Shown here: positions 9,097 through 19,326 of the stretch, in pieces
Layout: every line of letters begins with the position of its first letter
Numbering within the stretch: position 1 is the first letter of the stretch
Assembly: GCF_963678635.1 (NCBI RefSeq)
Contig: NC_087066.1
Coordinates: 4,278,485-4,342,484, forward strand
DNA: 64,000 bases
Source of the DNA: Symsagittifera roscoffensis
Lineage: Eukaryota > Xenacoelomorpha > Acoela > Convolutidae
Direction: 5' to 3'
The notes under the pieces: generated by a model
The model's database searches: none
What the model was told of the DNA's origin: nothing
Seen by the model: the letters and a program-made list of their open reading frames with translations, nothing else
Program-made: the position numbers and the translations under genes

Positions 9097-12095
9097 TGCC
9101 ATATTTGCAAACGCCACCTCCGAAAAGGAGGCATATGGTTTGTCATTTGCAAAACTTACATCCATGTCTCATGTAGCGGGCTACAGAGCAGCAAATTTTG
9201 TTACGATGGGTTCTCCTGCATACAATGCACCCCTAGGAACTTTGCAAAAGAGCCCAACTCCACCAACAGACGAACAAGCACAGCACAACAAGAAACATCA
9301 CCGGCAACCCTGAAACAAACGTACTGCCCAACGCAACACAATCTTATCCATCAACGCAGCAATAACTACAGCCCCCTTTGACCGCTGGAAACTTATCGAC
9401 CAAGAACTTGAAATAAAAATAAACGACATAAATGAAAATGTTGTTTACTGGAAACCGCGCCTCATAATTCTAAGCAAGAACAAGCCCGGTTTCCAATTCA
9501 AAGAATTACTGAATCAGCAGAAGAAACACCAAATTCTAACGTCGAGATGAAAGCAGCAAGGATTCTCCCACATCTGCTGCTTCCCAAACCTAAATCAGAA
9601 ACAAACGGATTGAGTTCTAAAACATTAAGCCGCCGCATAAATTGAAAGAAGCAATGCCTATCAGACGAACTTTTCACCGAATAGACAGCTTTCCAAAATA
9701 GACATCCAGAACAGAAGAAGTCCGAAGTAAACGAGGAAGTTAAGCAATTCGATAAACTAATGAGTACAGGCACTATATCTGCCGTTATTGCCCGCCTTTT
9801 AAACAAAAAAACAAAAGGAGTACTTCCCCTAAACGAAGTCATTGAAGGAAAAACAAACCTTAGTATCCTGAAACAAAAAACACCCTCAAGCCAAAACAGC
9901 GAACACTACCTATATAACTGAAGTAAGTGAAGACACAATGCCAAACCACTCCTGTATATTCGAACAAATGAACGCCAAGATAGTTCGAAAATCAACCATG
10001 AAAATGCACGGAAGCCACGGTCCCTCAAGTCCAGATGCATGCGAATGGAGAAGGATATTAGCTCACTTCAACCAGGCATCCATTGAGCTTTGCAAAAGAA
10101 TTGCTAAACTATCCTATACAATAGCAAGTAAAGTTCTCCCCCATGAAAAACTAACGGCGTACAACTCGTGTCGCCTAATACCTCTGGACAAAAATCCAGG
10201 GGTACGGCCCAATGGTATAGGCGACGTACTGAGAAGAATAATTGGCAAAACAATCACCCAATCTATAAAATCAGACCGCAAAAACCTTGGAAAGAAATTC
10301 CAACTCAATTTAAGCCAGAAGTGAGGTATCGAGTATGCTATCCACAGCTTGCGGAAGGAGTTTGAGAAACCGGAAAGGGATGCCATACTACTTATTGATG
10401 CAGAAAATGCCTACGACTCGCTGAATAGAGATATTGCTCTAAAAAATGTTGAAATCTTTTATCCGGCACGACATCATGCACTGGTTAACTCATATAAACA
10501 TCCCTCAAATCTATATGTCAAAAACACGGTTCTGACATCTACCAAAGGCACAACGCAAGGTGATCCTCTCGCAATGGCTATGTACGGAATTGGGATAATC
10601 CCAATGATTGAGCTCCTGCAAAACCAAATGTCACCCAAATATGGTACGCAGATGATGGAAGCGCTGCAGATGATCTTAAGAGTCTCCGCGCATTACCGGA
10701 CAACCTGGATGTGCACGGAAAGGCTGTCCGATACAATGTGAAGCCTTCCAAGTGTCAACAAATAGAAAAAAAAAACGTCAAGACAGCGCCATAAAAGTAT
10801 TCGAAGGCACAAATATTACAACGGTAGACGGTTTTAGAGTCCTTGGATCGGTTATAGGAACACCATCAGCAAGCGTTAAATACATGAAAAGCGATATTGA
10901 AAAGACAGCTACCCAAATTGAAAAGCTTTCCAAAATAGCTAAAACATCACCACAAAATGCGTATTCTTGCTACACAAAGGGAGTTCAAAATATTTTAACC
11001 TTTCAAACCAGAGCAACTCCGGAAGCATTGAAGAAAATGGATGAAATTGAGAAAAAAGTAAGACAGCAGCTACTTCTTAGTATTACTGTTAAAAACTATA
11101 TAGCCGATGAACATCGCAACTTTTTTGCACTACCACTAAGAATGGGAGGATAAGACTTCCTCAGTAACACGGACTTTTCCAGAAATTATGAGTGGTCACA
11201 AGCCACTTCTGATCCGTTAGAAAACAGTGATCCAGGAATAGCAGAAACGGAACAAACTCTGATAAGTAGAAACATCAAAACTGAGAGACAGAACATCACA
11301 CTCTCAAAAAAGGCTAAAATTATGGAAAATTGCTTATCAGAAAAAAAACTGACGGTAAATCTAGCGTCACAGAAAGGAGCATTAAATTGGCTAAGCGTGC
11401 TATCCTTAAAAAATACAATTTTTTTCTCAACAAATCAGAGTTTAAAGATAGAATACATCTGAGATATGGATGGGAACCACCAAACACCCCACATACATGC
11501 CCATGTGGACAACCGTTCACACTGACCCACTCTCTACACTGTCCCCCAAAGGTGGATACACTCACCTAAGACATAATGAAATTCGCGATACCTTTGCGAC
11601 ACTCCTGGACCAAGTATGCCATGATAATGAAATAGAGCCGAAACTTCAATCGTTGGAAGGCGAAAGCTTTCACAACAAAACAAGCAATACTGAAAATGAC
11701 GCTCGACTTGACATCAAGGCAAATGGACTCTGGGGAGGCCGATTCAGCCAAACTTTTTTGACGTGAAAATTTTCAACGCCCATGCTAAATCCCGCCCTAA
11801 AATTACATCTGACCCTTACAAATATCATGAGATGGTCAAAACATTAAAACACTAACAAAGAATTCCGTATGTGGAACACAGCAGCTTTGTTCCTCTTGTT
11901 TTTGCGTTTACTGGAGGAGCAGCACCAGGCTCTACAAAAACCATCCAGAAACTAGCTGAGAAACTAAACAAGAAATGGAACGAATCAAACTCGGACACAA
12001 TAAACTTTATAAGAACAAAATTAAGTTTTGCACTTCTGAGGAGTTCAATTCTCTGCCTTAGGGGGTGCAAAAATCTTAAAACACATCAAACATAG
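9097..12095 (+). pseudogene. Decayed reverse-transcriptase mobile element, plus strand (copy 1)
   Basis: Frames broken by stops and indels together outline one RT protein. At the N-terminus a PHD-like finger (9097-9228) has Cys/His pairs in the order CxxC, CxxxxxHxxxC, CxxxxxCxxC. RT fingers follow (10150-10260; IPLDKNPGVRP, then GIGDVLRRIIGK), and palm A at about 10390 (LIDAENAYDSLNR). TTQGDPLAMAMYGIG lies at about 10545-10590 and WYADD at 10642-10656 in another frame. A C-terminal module at 11490-11760 has CPCGQPF, then HSLHC, RHNEIRD and ARLDI. The final segment is SFVPLVFAFTGG (about 11880). This order matches a widespread but unnamed (to me) metazoan RT family. The C-terminal D-x motifs could be a restriction-like nuclease, which is inference. 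The same breaks occur in copy 2, so decay predates the duplication. Confidence 0.7.
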
Positions 12096-12299
12096 ACAAT
12101 TCTATCTGTGCTAAAATCAAGGAGGGTAGATTTTAACTGACAATTCTCTTGATGCATTAATATCGACTTGATTTATTCATAAAATTTTGCCGATGTATTT
12201 ACATAGCGTTGATACGGCCCTATTCAACCTGTGCACTTACCGTCGCATGAAGGAAGGGCCCATTTTAATTGACTTTTTTTACAATTGAACCGGATACGT

Positions 12300-13210
12300 G
12301 TTACGTTTTTTCAATAAGAACACGCAGCTCGACACAAGAAAAAATAATATACAAATATTGTGTAACGAAAAAAATTTTCGTCGAAAGTTCTTTCGTCATT
12401 TGTTTTTCTGAGTACGCCAGCGGCGTTCGCAATCTGTGTTGCCAGGGAGATTCTCTGTTTCAAAAAGCAGCCTGCTCTGGGTTCCTCACTGCATTTGCTT
12501 TGGTTCTTGCAAAATTGCTCAAAAAAATTGGTGCTGGGGCCAGCCGCGCCCTGAATCTCAAAAGCTAGGGGTTGAAAAGATACCCATCATGTATTAAATC
12601 TTTATGCGTGTCATTTTTTGCTCTTCCGCTTCAGCGGTTGCCGTACTAGCGTTACAAACAGACCCGGCACTAATCCTACTATGGGCTGAGGATTCTACTA
12701 CCGTTACATCCCACAGGAGCTGCTTGCCAACTGCTTTTTAGGGGCATTCAGGTTTGAATGCCTAGAGAATCTCCCTGCACTTTTGAGGCAAGAAAGGCCA
12801 TACCGAACATCTTTGGTAGCGTCTTTTCCGCAGATGCATTTATGCCGTTTGCAAGTTTTTGAGCCTAATCGAAAACTTATTGCATTTCTGAGTTGTTGGT
12901 TCAACAGTTTAAACCTTAATTTTAGCATGGGACGACGTTCAACCATTGGGAGCCAAATCTATCTGGGAACGCGTTAAATCTTTTCACGTCCGTTGGTTCG
13001 AGTCGTAAAATCAAGTCTCCACTTTCGCTGTCAAAAATTGGCTCTGTCCATTTTTTTTTTGGATTTCATTTCGGGAGCCCTTTCACTTTTTCCAAGTTCA
13101 AACCACCGTTTAAGCGCATCATCAAAGGTTCCGTCCACTTGCTCCAAACCAAAAAAATTCGCTTAAGGCATTTTTCGCTTCTACTGCTGAGGCTAAGAAA
13201 GCGGGTAAAG
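12300..13210 (-). pseudogene. C-terminal remnant of a second RT element, minus strand (copy 1)
   Basis: Read right to left, frames show KKWTEPIFDS and FPDRFGSQWLNVV. Next comes a Cys/His module CKRHKCICGKD with GLSCLKSAGRFSRHSNLN (12760-12860). WDVTVVESSAHS and NAAGVLRKTNDE with DEIFF (about 12370-12400) complete it. The C-x-C-G then G-L-S-C, G-R and R-H pattern is typical of the region after the RT in a common metazoan non-LTR-type family. The RT palm itself is not visible. Stops and frameshifts show it is dead. About 100 bases near its 3' end recur at 8463-8560. Confidence 0.6.
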
Positions 13211-13219
13211 CTAGTGGAC

Positions 13220-14150
13220 GAGCGGAAGAAACATCCACGCAATCTTTGACTGCTTGTAAAAACGGATTATCATTCATTCTCACTTTAGTGGCCTTGCATA
13301 AGTAGTTTTTTTCTAAGTTTGTCGTTGCGTTCCAAAAATTTTTTGGAACGCAAAAAATATAGGAGTTTTGGCATGCTAAAGCATTTTTCAGGAAATAAAA
13401 ACCACAATGGGCGTCTAGTTTGTCAACGACATCTGAGATTTTTTCATGCTCCTAAATTTGTTTGTCGAGCAATTCTTTCCGAGAAAGTTCGCCGATTGGA
13501 GATCTTGATATGGGGAGTTCTTCTTTCGTTTTTTTTTAATGTTTTAGGGCATATTTTTCAAAATTGTGATAAATGTGAACTATATTGTAATCTCGTAGTC
13601 GGTCTGAAAAAATAAAGTTTGCTTTTTTCAATGTTCAAGCTTAGGCCGTGCTTTTTTTTCTGATTTCAGAATGTTTTTAAGGTGCCGGAGTACTATCTTA
13701 AAGTCATCGGCTAAATTTTTATCATCTAAATACCAGATGATAATTTTCGACTTCAACTGTTTGACTAGTGTCTGAATTGAATCCGCAAAAAGGGTGGGAT
13801 TCAGGATCGCTTTGCTGAGTTCAGTTTTCTGACATTATGATAGAGCTTCCGTAAAAAAAGTAATCAGGTTTAATATACGCGCCATGGGTGTATTTGTACG
13901 ATTTGTTGAAATACTCGTCTGTGATTGGTCAATTTTCAGACATACTTGTTTAGAACCAAAAGACTCTAAACAAAATTGTAATTACTATATTCGAGGAAGG
14001 AGTGAAACAATATTGACTAATGAGTTTTAATTTTTTAAATGACATCAAAAAGAGTGCGGTTAAACAAAGATTGTTAATTTTGACTTAAACCACTTTAATG
14101 GAAAAAAATGATCAGAAATTTTTTTCATTATTTAACATCCAGACGTACTA
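13220..14150. other. AT-rich interval without recognised gene (copy 1)
   Basis: No ORF here has recognisable motifs, and long A and T runs are common. I see only a short inverted repeat around 13333-13352 (TTCCAAAAATTTTTTGGAAC). The copy 2 equivalent is about 32023-32953. Confidence 0.5.
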
Positions 14151-14159
14151 TTATAAAAA

Positions 14160-14716
14160 AATATGAACAATTGAAGCTTCCAAGCACCAAAATATTGATG
14201 AATTCCGAACAAAAAACTGCTTATTTTCAATGGAAAACCCGACAATTTTCCTGTATGGTGTGTACGAATCCTAGCCTATGTTGAAAATAGAAACCTAAAT
14301 GTAGAATCTGAAAAAGTTAGCGAAGCTAGCGGATATGCTGTTCAGAGGAAGTTGTAACAGGAAATCATAATGCACCTCAATGATGCTTTTTTGCAGATGA
14401 TCATTGCTCAAAAAAACCGGACTTGATTCGAAATATGGAAATAATTGCAAAAAAAATCATTTGGGCAGATTCGAACCAGCCAAATCATTGTGCTTTGACA
14501 AGAATTTCTGGAACACAAAAATAACGGTGAATCGATGATAGAATTTCTAAACAAAGTGGACAACTTTTTGTTCAGACTACAATCTGCAGACAAAAAGATC
14601 AGCGACATCCTGAAAATAGCCATAGCTCTTAAAGCATTGCCACAAGAATACGACTCCTTCATAGCTGCAATACAATTCCAGCAGATATCTTATCTACCAT
14701 TGAAAGAGCGACTGAT
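14160..14716 (+). pseudogene. Ty1/copia gag fragment, truncated by junction (copy 1)
   Basis: From about 14160 (MEQLKLPSTK) the frames resemble a copia Gag with several breaks. The last intact piece starts at ATG 14535 and encodes 61 residues of the UBN2-type Gag domain (FRLQSADKKISDILKIAIAL, then LPQEYDSF). At 14716 the sequence changes abruptly to a Ty3-type pol in the same reading frame. In copy 2 the copia reading continues with a zinc knuckle and pol, so this copy is cut by the rearrangement. Confidence 0.75.
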
Positions 14717-17700
14717 CAAGGGCTATGCGGACAAGGTATACCCGATGCAACAATTAATGAGACATAAGGGCAAGAAGTTCACGTGGAACAACGCGGCAGA
14801 AGAGTCATTCCAGAGAATAAAGAAAGAGCTGTGTGAGGCACCAGTACTGGGTATGCCGACTGAGAAGGGGATGTACGTGCTAGACACGGATGCGTCAGTA
14901 GTCGCTATTTCTGGGATTCTCCATCAAGAACAAGAATGGAATGGGAAGACAGTCTTGAGACCAATAGCATACGGGAGCAAGGTCCTAAGTGACACAGAAA
15001 TGAAGTACGGAGCACCGAAAGCAGAGATGTTCGCGGTGGTCACCTTTGTCGAAAAATACAGAGCATACTTAGGCAGTGAGCCCTTCAAGCTGCGAGTCGA
15101 CAACCGAGCACTAAGCTGGCTGAAAACGTACTCAATGGACCAGAGCTATATTGGGAGGTGGATAGTTCGCTTGGATGGATACAACATGATAATTGAGCAC
15201 AGAACACGAGATAAACATCAAAATGCTGACAGCTTGAGTAAGAAGACAGAGTTCTACGAGAGGCAAGAACAAAGAGAGGCGGACAGACCTGAGATCAAAG
15301 ACGGCTTCTCCTTTATGGACAAAGAAACGTACGACAGTCTTCCACTCACGAGATGGCTGGACAAATCAGGCAAACCGATTGAAGATCATCCCGAATTGCC
15401 GAAAGAGCCTCTTGAAAAGACCATCTTGAAGAAAAGCAGAGGGATTCCGATAGGAATAATGCTCAAGTCCAAGATCGTGAGGGAAACACTTAAGGCAAAA
15501 GGTTATGATCTCATCCAGGTAGAGGAGGGAACGGTCCGAATAGATGAAGACTTAATGAGGTTGCTTGAGAAACTATCAGATGACAAGCCCGTGATCCAAG
15601 GGAAAGGTCAGGAGGCACCGGAACTAACCATACTTCGGAGAGAAGAAACAGTGAACAATACTGACGTCTCAAAAGGAAGCATCACTGATAGCAAGGAAGT
15701 TGTGCGATCACTAGTTGAAAAAATCCCCGAAAAAATTCTGGAACAGACAAAAGTCAGGGATAAGAAAGTAACATTCAGAGAAGAAGTTGAACACCTGGGA
15801 CTAGATCAAGAGTCCGGGGAGTGGTCCAGATTCATGGAAGAAGACGAAACCGGAGAAGGGAAATTGTCCGGGGAGAGTAAAGAGTGGGATGAAGACTCGG
15901 ATGAGAGCAGCGAAGACCAAGACAGTCTATGCATGATACTGGCGGAAGAGAAGATAAGACAGCACGACAGGGAATTACAGACGGATCCATCTTCAGGGAC
16001 GTACAATCTGGAAATACAAGAGGTACGAGGTGGTGAAGAGCTCGAGAAAATAGCAGTTTCAAGAAAACCACTAAGGGAACTATCGTGCAACTCAAACGTC
16101 AGAACGAATCTGGTACCAGAAGACGACATGAAAATCGTGAAAAGGATGATATGTGTGAAGCTGAGCGATGACATCCACAACCCTGGTGAAATGAATGGAC
16201 AGATCATGGCGCTAAAGGAGCACGTTAAGGCGAGATACAGGCTGTCTGACCTAATAAGGGCCCAGAAGAATGACAAAATGACAAGTAACCTCTCCAAATG
16301 GATCCATTCGGGAGTCAAGGAGAAGGGGGAACTTGAGGAAGACAGCTACAAGATCTTGAGCCAGTTCTACAAAGAAAAGAGAGATTTACTTTATCACACA
16401 GCTGAAGGGGTGGTAGCGTGCAAGAGAAGAGATGAGGAAAAAATATTACACAAACACAACCTCATCATACTACCACAATTGTACCAAACGGAGGTGCTTT
16501 TCAGATCACACGACCAGATGGGCCACCAGGGGATAGATAAAGTACAACAAAGGATACTTCACAGGTTTGATTGGCCGGGAATGAGAAAAGCTTGCGAGAG
16601 ATGGGTGAATGCCTGCCTAGCATGCCTTCAAGTAAAAGACCCAAGGAAGATGAAGTTTCCCCTCAAGTCTGTCGAGAGTTCGGAATTCAATGAAGTGGTG
16701 CAGATAGACCATCAGAAAATCTGCATGACGGAGTCGGGTTATAACCAAATACTAGTTATAATAGATCACTTCACCAAGTTGGCGGAAGCGGTTCCGTGCC
16801 AGACAGCCTCAGCAGAGGAGACATGTGATCACCTGATAACGCATTGGATATCGCGGTATGGTTGTCCAATGACTTTCCAGTCGGACAACGGCAAGGCTTT
16901 TGTGGGGGACTTGACAAAAGAATTGATGAAGAGATCACACATTGCTCAAGCACACTCGACGACCTATCATCCACAGACCAATGGGTTGGTAGAAAGACAG
17001 AACAGGACACTGGTCAACATGCTCAGGGTGTACTGCTCGAGATACATGACGGACTGGGACAAATACCTGCCACAGGTAGTAGGAGCCTATAATAGTACTC
17101 AGCACTCAACGACGGGTATCAGTCCTTTCATGATGTTGACAGGCAGGGAAAGGGCAATGCCTATAACATTCTTCTACCCGGAGTACGAGGGGAAGAGGAC
17201 GTCACCTCAAGCATACGTGAAGGAAGCGATCAAAAGACAACAAGAGCTAAACGAGCTATGTCGGAGAAACACGGCGCAAGCGCAAATGAGGCAACGCAAG
17301 AAATATGACGAAAAGATACTAAGAGCAAAGCCATACGAAGTGGGCCAATACGTGTGGGTCTTCCAAAATGTCATACCGCCCAAGGGAACAAAGAAACTAC
17401 TCAAGAAATGGAGAGGACCGTTCATGATTACGGAAGTACATCAACAAGGACGGTTCTATCGCTTGAGTACAGGGCGAGCAGCACATTACGAAAATCTGAA
17501 GCCTCACGTCCCGTCCCCGGAGGACTGGTGCCTACCAAAAGACATGGAAGGTCTTGAGTACCTGGTGGTGGAACCAGCGTGCGAAGTGAATGAGAAAGGC
17601 ACTAGAGAGAAAAATGATGGTAATGAGAACTTGAGTTTGGACGACAACGAAAAGATAGAAGTGGAGTCGGATGCAGGTTCATTTGTAGAAGAAGACTGGA

Positions 17701-18821
17701 ACGACCCAGAGCAAAACGAGGTACCGAAGTGGATGGAGCCGGATCGACCAACACCACCGGAAACCAGGACTGGCAATCGTAAACGAACAGGTATGAGGTA
17801 CAATAGGTACGGGGATGACTTCTTGATCGATAAGATACAGCCAGACAAGTTGGGCGATGAACTACTAAGCGCAGGCGAACTGGAAGCCGAAGAGGAATGG
17901 CAGGTCATTGACGATGGTGGACATTATCCGCAGGATGATTACTCGACGCCAGAATTGGAGACGGATCTCGAGCAGAGTGAAATAGAAAGGAGGGAGAACA
18001 CGAACTTGAGGATTCTAGAGTGGATGCGTGATGTCAAAGACGAGAGCCGCGAAGGACAAAGCATTCAGCAAATCGATGTATCAGCAGCAAATTACATGAA
18101 GACAGAGGACCCTCTTTTCGGATGGACAGCAACAGACAGGCCACTGGACATCCCCAAGGACAATTCAGACCCGACTACATCGACGGGGACGTCGATAAAT
18201 ATTTTTGTCCGGGGAGTGGGGGTAGGACTTACCCACACCGAAAATTTGATGATAAAGAAGCTCAAGGAAGTGAGGGAAACAAGCGGATTGGAACTGGAGG
18301 AAGAAGAACCAGAGCCTACCATAGGAAGGAATTTCAAAACGAAATTCGAAATACCCAATGAATACTCAGAGAACATCATGATAACGGATAGCGACTTCAT
18401 CCTGTCAAACAGGACCAGCGCGATCTGCAACACGGCGGACATGAGTTTCAAATCAAGATTGGAGGCTGACTTCAAAAGAGAGTACCAGAACGTAGAGTTT
18501 CTGTTCAGACAGAGGCCAGGACTGGGAGGCATAGCAGCGCTTCCACCGTCAGTGGCACAAGTCCCGGGCAAATACCTCTGCTTCCTAGTAACGAGAGTCA
18601 ACGACAGAAACACAATTGATCCCGAACACGTGATATTGGCACTGACAAGACTACGTGACTTCATGATTGAAAGAGGAATAGTGGAGGTCTCGATGCCGGT
18701 GTACGACCCAAACAGGGGCAAACTGAGCTCGAGGGAATTGTACGCTATCCTACATGTGGTCTTTGCAGAAACAGAGATAATGGTGCATCTTCACAAGAAG
18801 TACTACTTGAGCATCGCCTGA
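14535..18821 (+). CDS. pol: Chimeric ORF: copia Gag fragment fused to Ty3-type RNase H-integrase-extension
   Basis: This ORF is 1,428 codons. Residues 1-61 are copia Gag; from residue 62 it is Ty3/gypsy pol starting just after the RT thumb, so protease and RT palm are missing. RNase H spans about 90-240, with VLDTDAS at 115-121 and AEMFAVV and RVDNRALSWL downstream. Integrase has a HHCC finger (HDQMGH at about 658, CLAC about 700). Its catalytic triad is D725, D784 (QSDNG) and E820 (NGLVERQN), giving DD35E spacing, and a GPF-type C-terminal domain lies near 960-990. An acidic extension of about 430 residues without recognised motifs follows. Composition matches ORF3, not the AT-rich flanks. 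As a fusion it is a rearrangement product; whether it is expressed is unknown. Confidence 0.85.
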   Translation: MIEFLNKVDNFLFRLQSADKKISDILKIAIALKALPQEYDSFIAAIQFQQISYLPLKERLIKGYADKVYPMQQLMRHKGKKFTWNNAAEESFQRIKKELCEAPVLGMPTEKGMYVLDTDASVVAISGILHQEQEWNGKTVLRPIAYGSKVLSDTEMKYGAPKAEMFAVVTFVEKYRAYLGSEPFKLRVDNRALSWLKTYSMDQSYIGRWIVRLDGYNMIIEHRTRDKHQNADSLSKKTEFYERQEQREADRPEIKDGFSFMDKETYDSLPLTRWLDKSGKPIEDHPELPKEPLEKTILKKSRGIPIGIMLKSKIVRETLKAKGYDLIQVEEGTVRIDEDLMRLLEKLSDDKPVIQGKGQEAPELTILRREETVNNTDVSKGSITDSKEVVRSLVEKIPEKILEQTKVRDKKVTFREEVEHLGLDQESGEWSRFMEEDETGEGKLSGESKEWDEDSDESSEDQDSLCMILAEEKIRQHDRELQTDPSSGTYNLEIQEVRGGEELEKIAVSRKPLRELSCNSNVRTNLVPEDDMKIVKRMICVKLSDDIHNPGEMNGQIMALKEHVKARYRLSDLIRAQKNDKMTSNLSKWIHSGVKEKGELEEDSYKILSQFYKEKRDLLYHTAEGVVACKRRDEEKILHKHNLIILPQLYQTEVLFRSHDQMGHQGIDKVQQRILHRFDWPGMRKACERWVNACLACLQVKDPRKMKFPLKSVESSEFNEVVQIDHQKICMTESGYNQILVIIDHFTKLAEAVPCQTASAEETCDHLITHWISRYGCPMTFQSDNGKAFVGDLTKELMKRSHIAQAHSTTYHPQTNGLVERQNRTLVNMLRVYCSRYMTDWDKYLPQVVGAYNSTQHSTTGISPFMMLTGRERAMPITFFYPEYEGKRTSPQAYVKEAIKRQQELNELCRRNTAQAQMRQRKKYDEKILRAKPYEVGQYVWVFQNVIPPKGTKKLLKKWRGPFMITEVHQQGRFYRLSTGRAAHYENLKPHVPSPEDWCLPKDMEGLEYLVVEPACEVNEKGTREKNDGNENLSLDDNEKIEVESDAGSFVEEDWNDPEQNEVPKWMEPDRPTPPETRTGNRKRTGMRYNRYGDDFLIDKIQPDKLGDELLSAGELEAEEEWQVIDDGGHYPQDDYSTPELETDLEQSEIERRENTNLRILEWMRDVKDESREGQSIQQIDVSAANYMKTEDPLFGWTATDRPLDIPKDNSDPTTSTGTSINIFVRGVGVGLTHTENLMIKKLKEVRETSGLELEEEEPEPTIGRNFKTKFEIPNEYSENIMITDSDFILSNRTSAICNTADMSFKSRLEADFKREYQNVEFLFRQRPGLGGIAALPPSVAQVPGKYLCFLVTRVNDRNTIDPEHVILALTRLRDFMIERGIVEVSMPVYDPNRGKLSSRELYAILHVVFAETEIMVHLHKKYYLSIA

Positions 18822-19326
18822 GTCGGGTACATGGAGGTATCAGGTCGGGTGTGAGGGAGGAGTCTTGAGTTAGGTACTGGGGTGCGGCGCAGGTAAAGGG
18901 ATCTTAAGATGTGATTGGCATGACAATTGAATTTTAAAAGAAAGAATTGATGGTGCTAAAACATAAAATGAATCTGCATGTTCTTAAGGGAAAATCCAAT
19001 CGAATTGCTTTAAGTGATATGAGAATGATAAGATTTTAACCATATGGGTAGAAGGGGGGTCTCTAGGTTAGGGACGTGATATGCTAAGTTTTAATGAGCT
19101 TTCTGTTTTCAGATCAAGTTTGAAAAACAAAGTTGAAAATCCAACTACACTCAAGCGAGTAACAGAAAGAGAGAATCTTGATTGAACACGCGATAATCCG
19201 AATCTACAGCAAGTACTTGCAGGAGAACATTTCTAGGTAATTCTTGAGTTGGTAAGGTAATTCTTGAGCTGGTAAGGTAATTCTTGAGCTGGTTAACATC
19301 TACCTACATACATCCCGAAGTTACAA
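18822..19326 (+). other. Pol-ORF3 spacer with splice-acceptor-like site
   Basis: These 505 bases are non-coding. TTTCTGTTTTCAG ends at 19112 and matches an animal 3' splice site; it would place ORF3 on a spliced subgenomic RNA, as for an env gene. A purine run GTAGAAGGGGGG lies near 19050. CTTGAG occurs four times. The end of the spacer is joined to residue about 163 of ORF3, so the ORF3 N-terminus (about 160 residues seen in copy 1) is missing here. Confidence 0.5.
19236..19295 (+). repeat. 20-bp tandem repeat, three units
   Basis: Three units of GGTAATTCTTGAG(T/C)TGGTAA lie end to end, with one T/C variant in the first unit and one base change in the last. Each unit boundary reads AGGTAA, which resembles a 5' splice donor, and each carries the CTTGAG hexamer. 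Confidence 0.95.

Larger units (their letters stand above)
522..14716. repeat. Large direct duplication, copy 1
   Basis: This 14.2-kb segment recurs at 19327-33519 in the same orientation, offset 18,803-18,807 bases. The left edge of homology is AGAATCAGG (522-530 and 19327-19335). The right edge lies inside a copia gag fragment after CGACTGAT (14716 and 33519). In the first 5 kb I see about 20 substitutions plus two 1-base indels in homopolymers. One block (8441-8560) is wholly different between copies. It may be a recent tandem duplication or an uncollapsed haplotype pair. Confidence 0.95.

Noticed and set aside
9498..9842. Minus-strand 114-codon ORF (also 28301-28645)
   Set aside because: It is antisense to the RT element remnant and has no motif.
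12269..12568. Plus-strand 99-codon ORF
   Set aside because: It is the reverse complement of the decayed minus-strand RT C-terminus, which explains its openness and composition.
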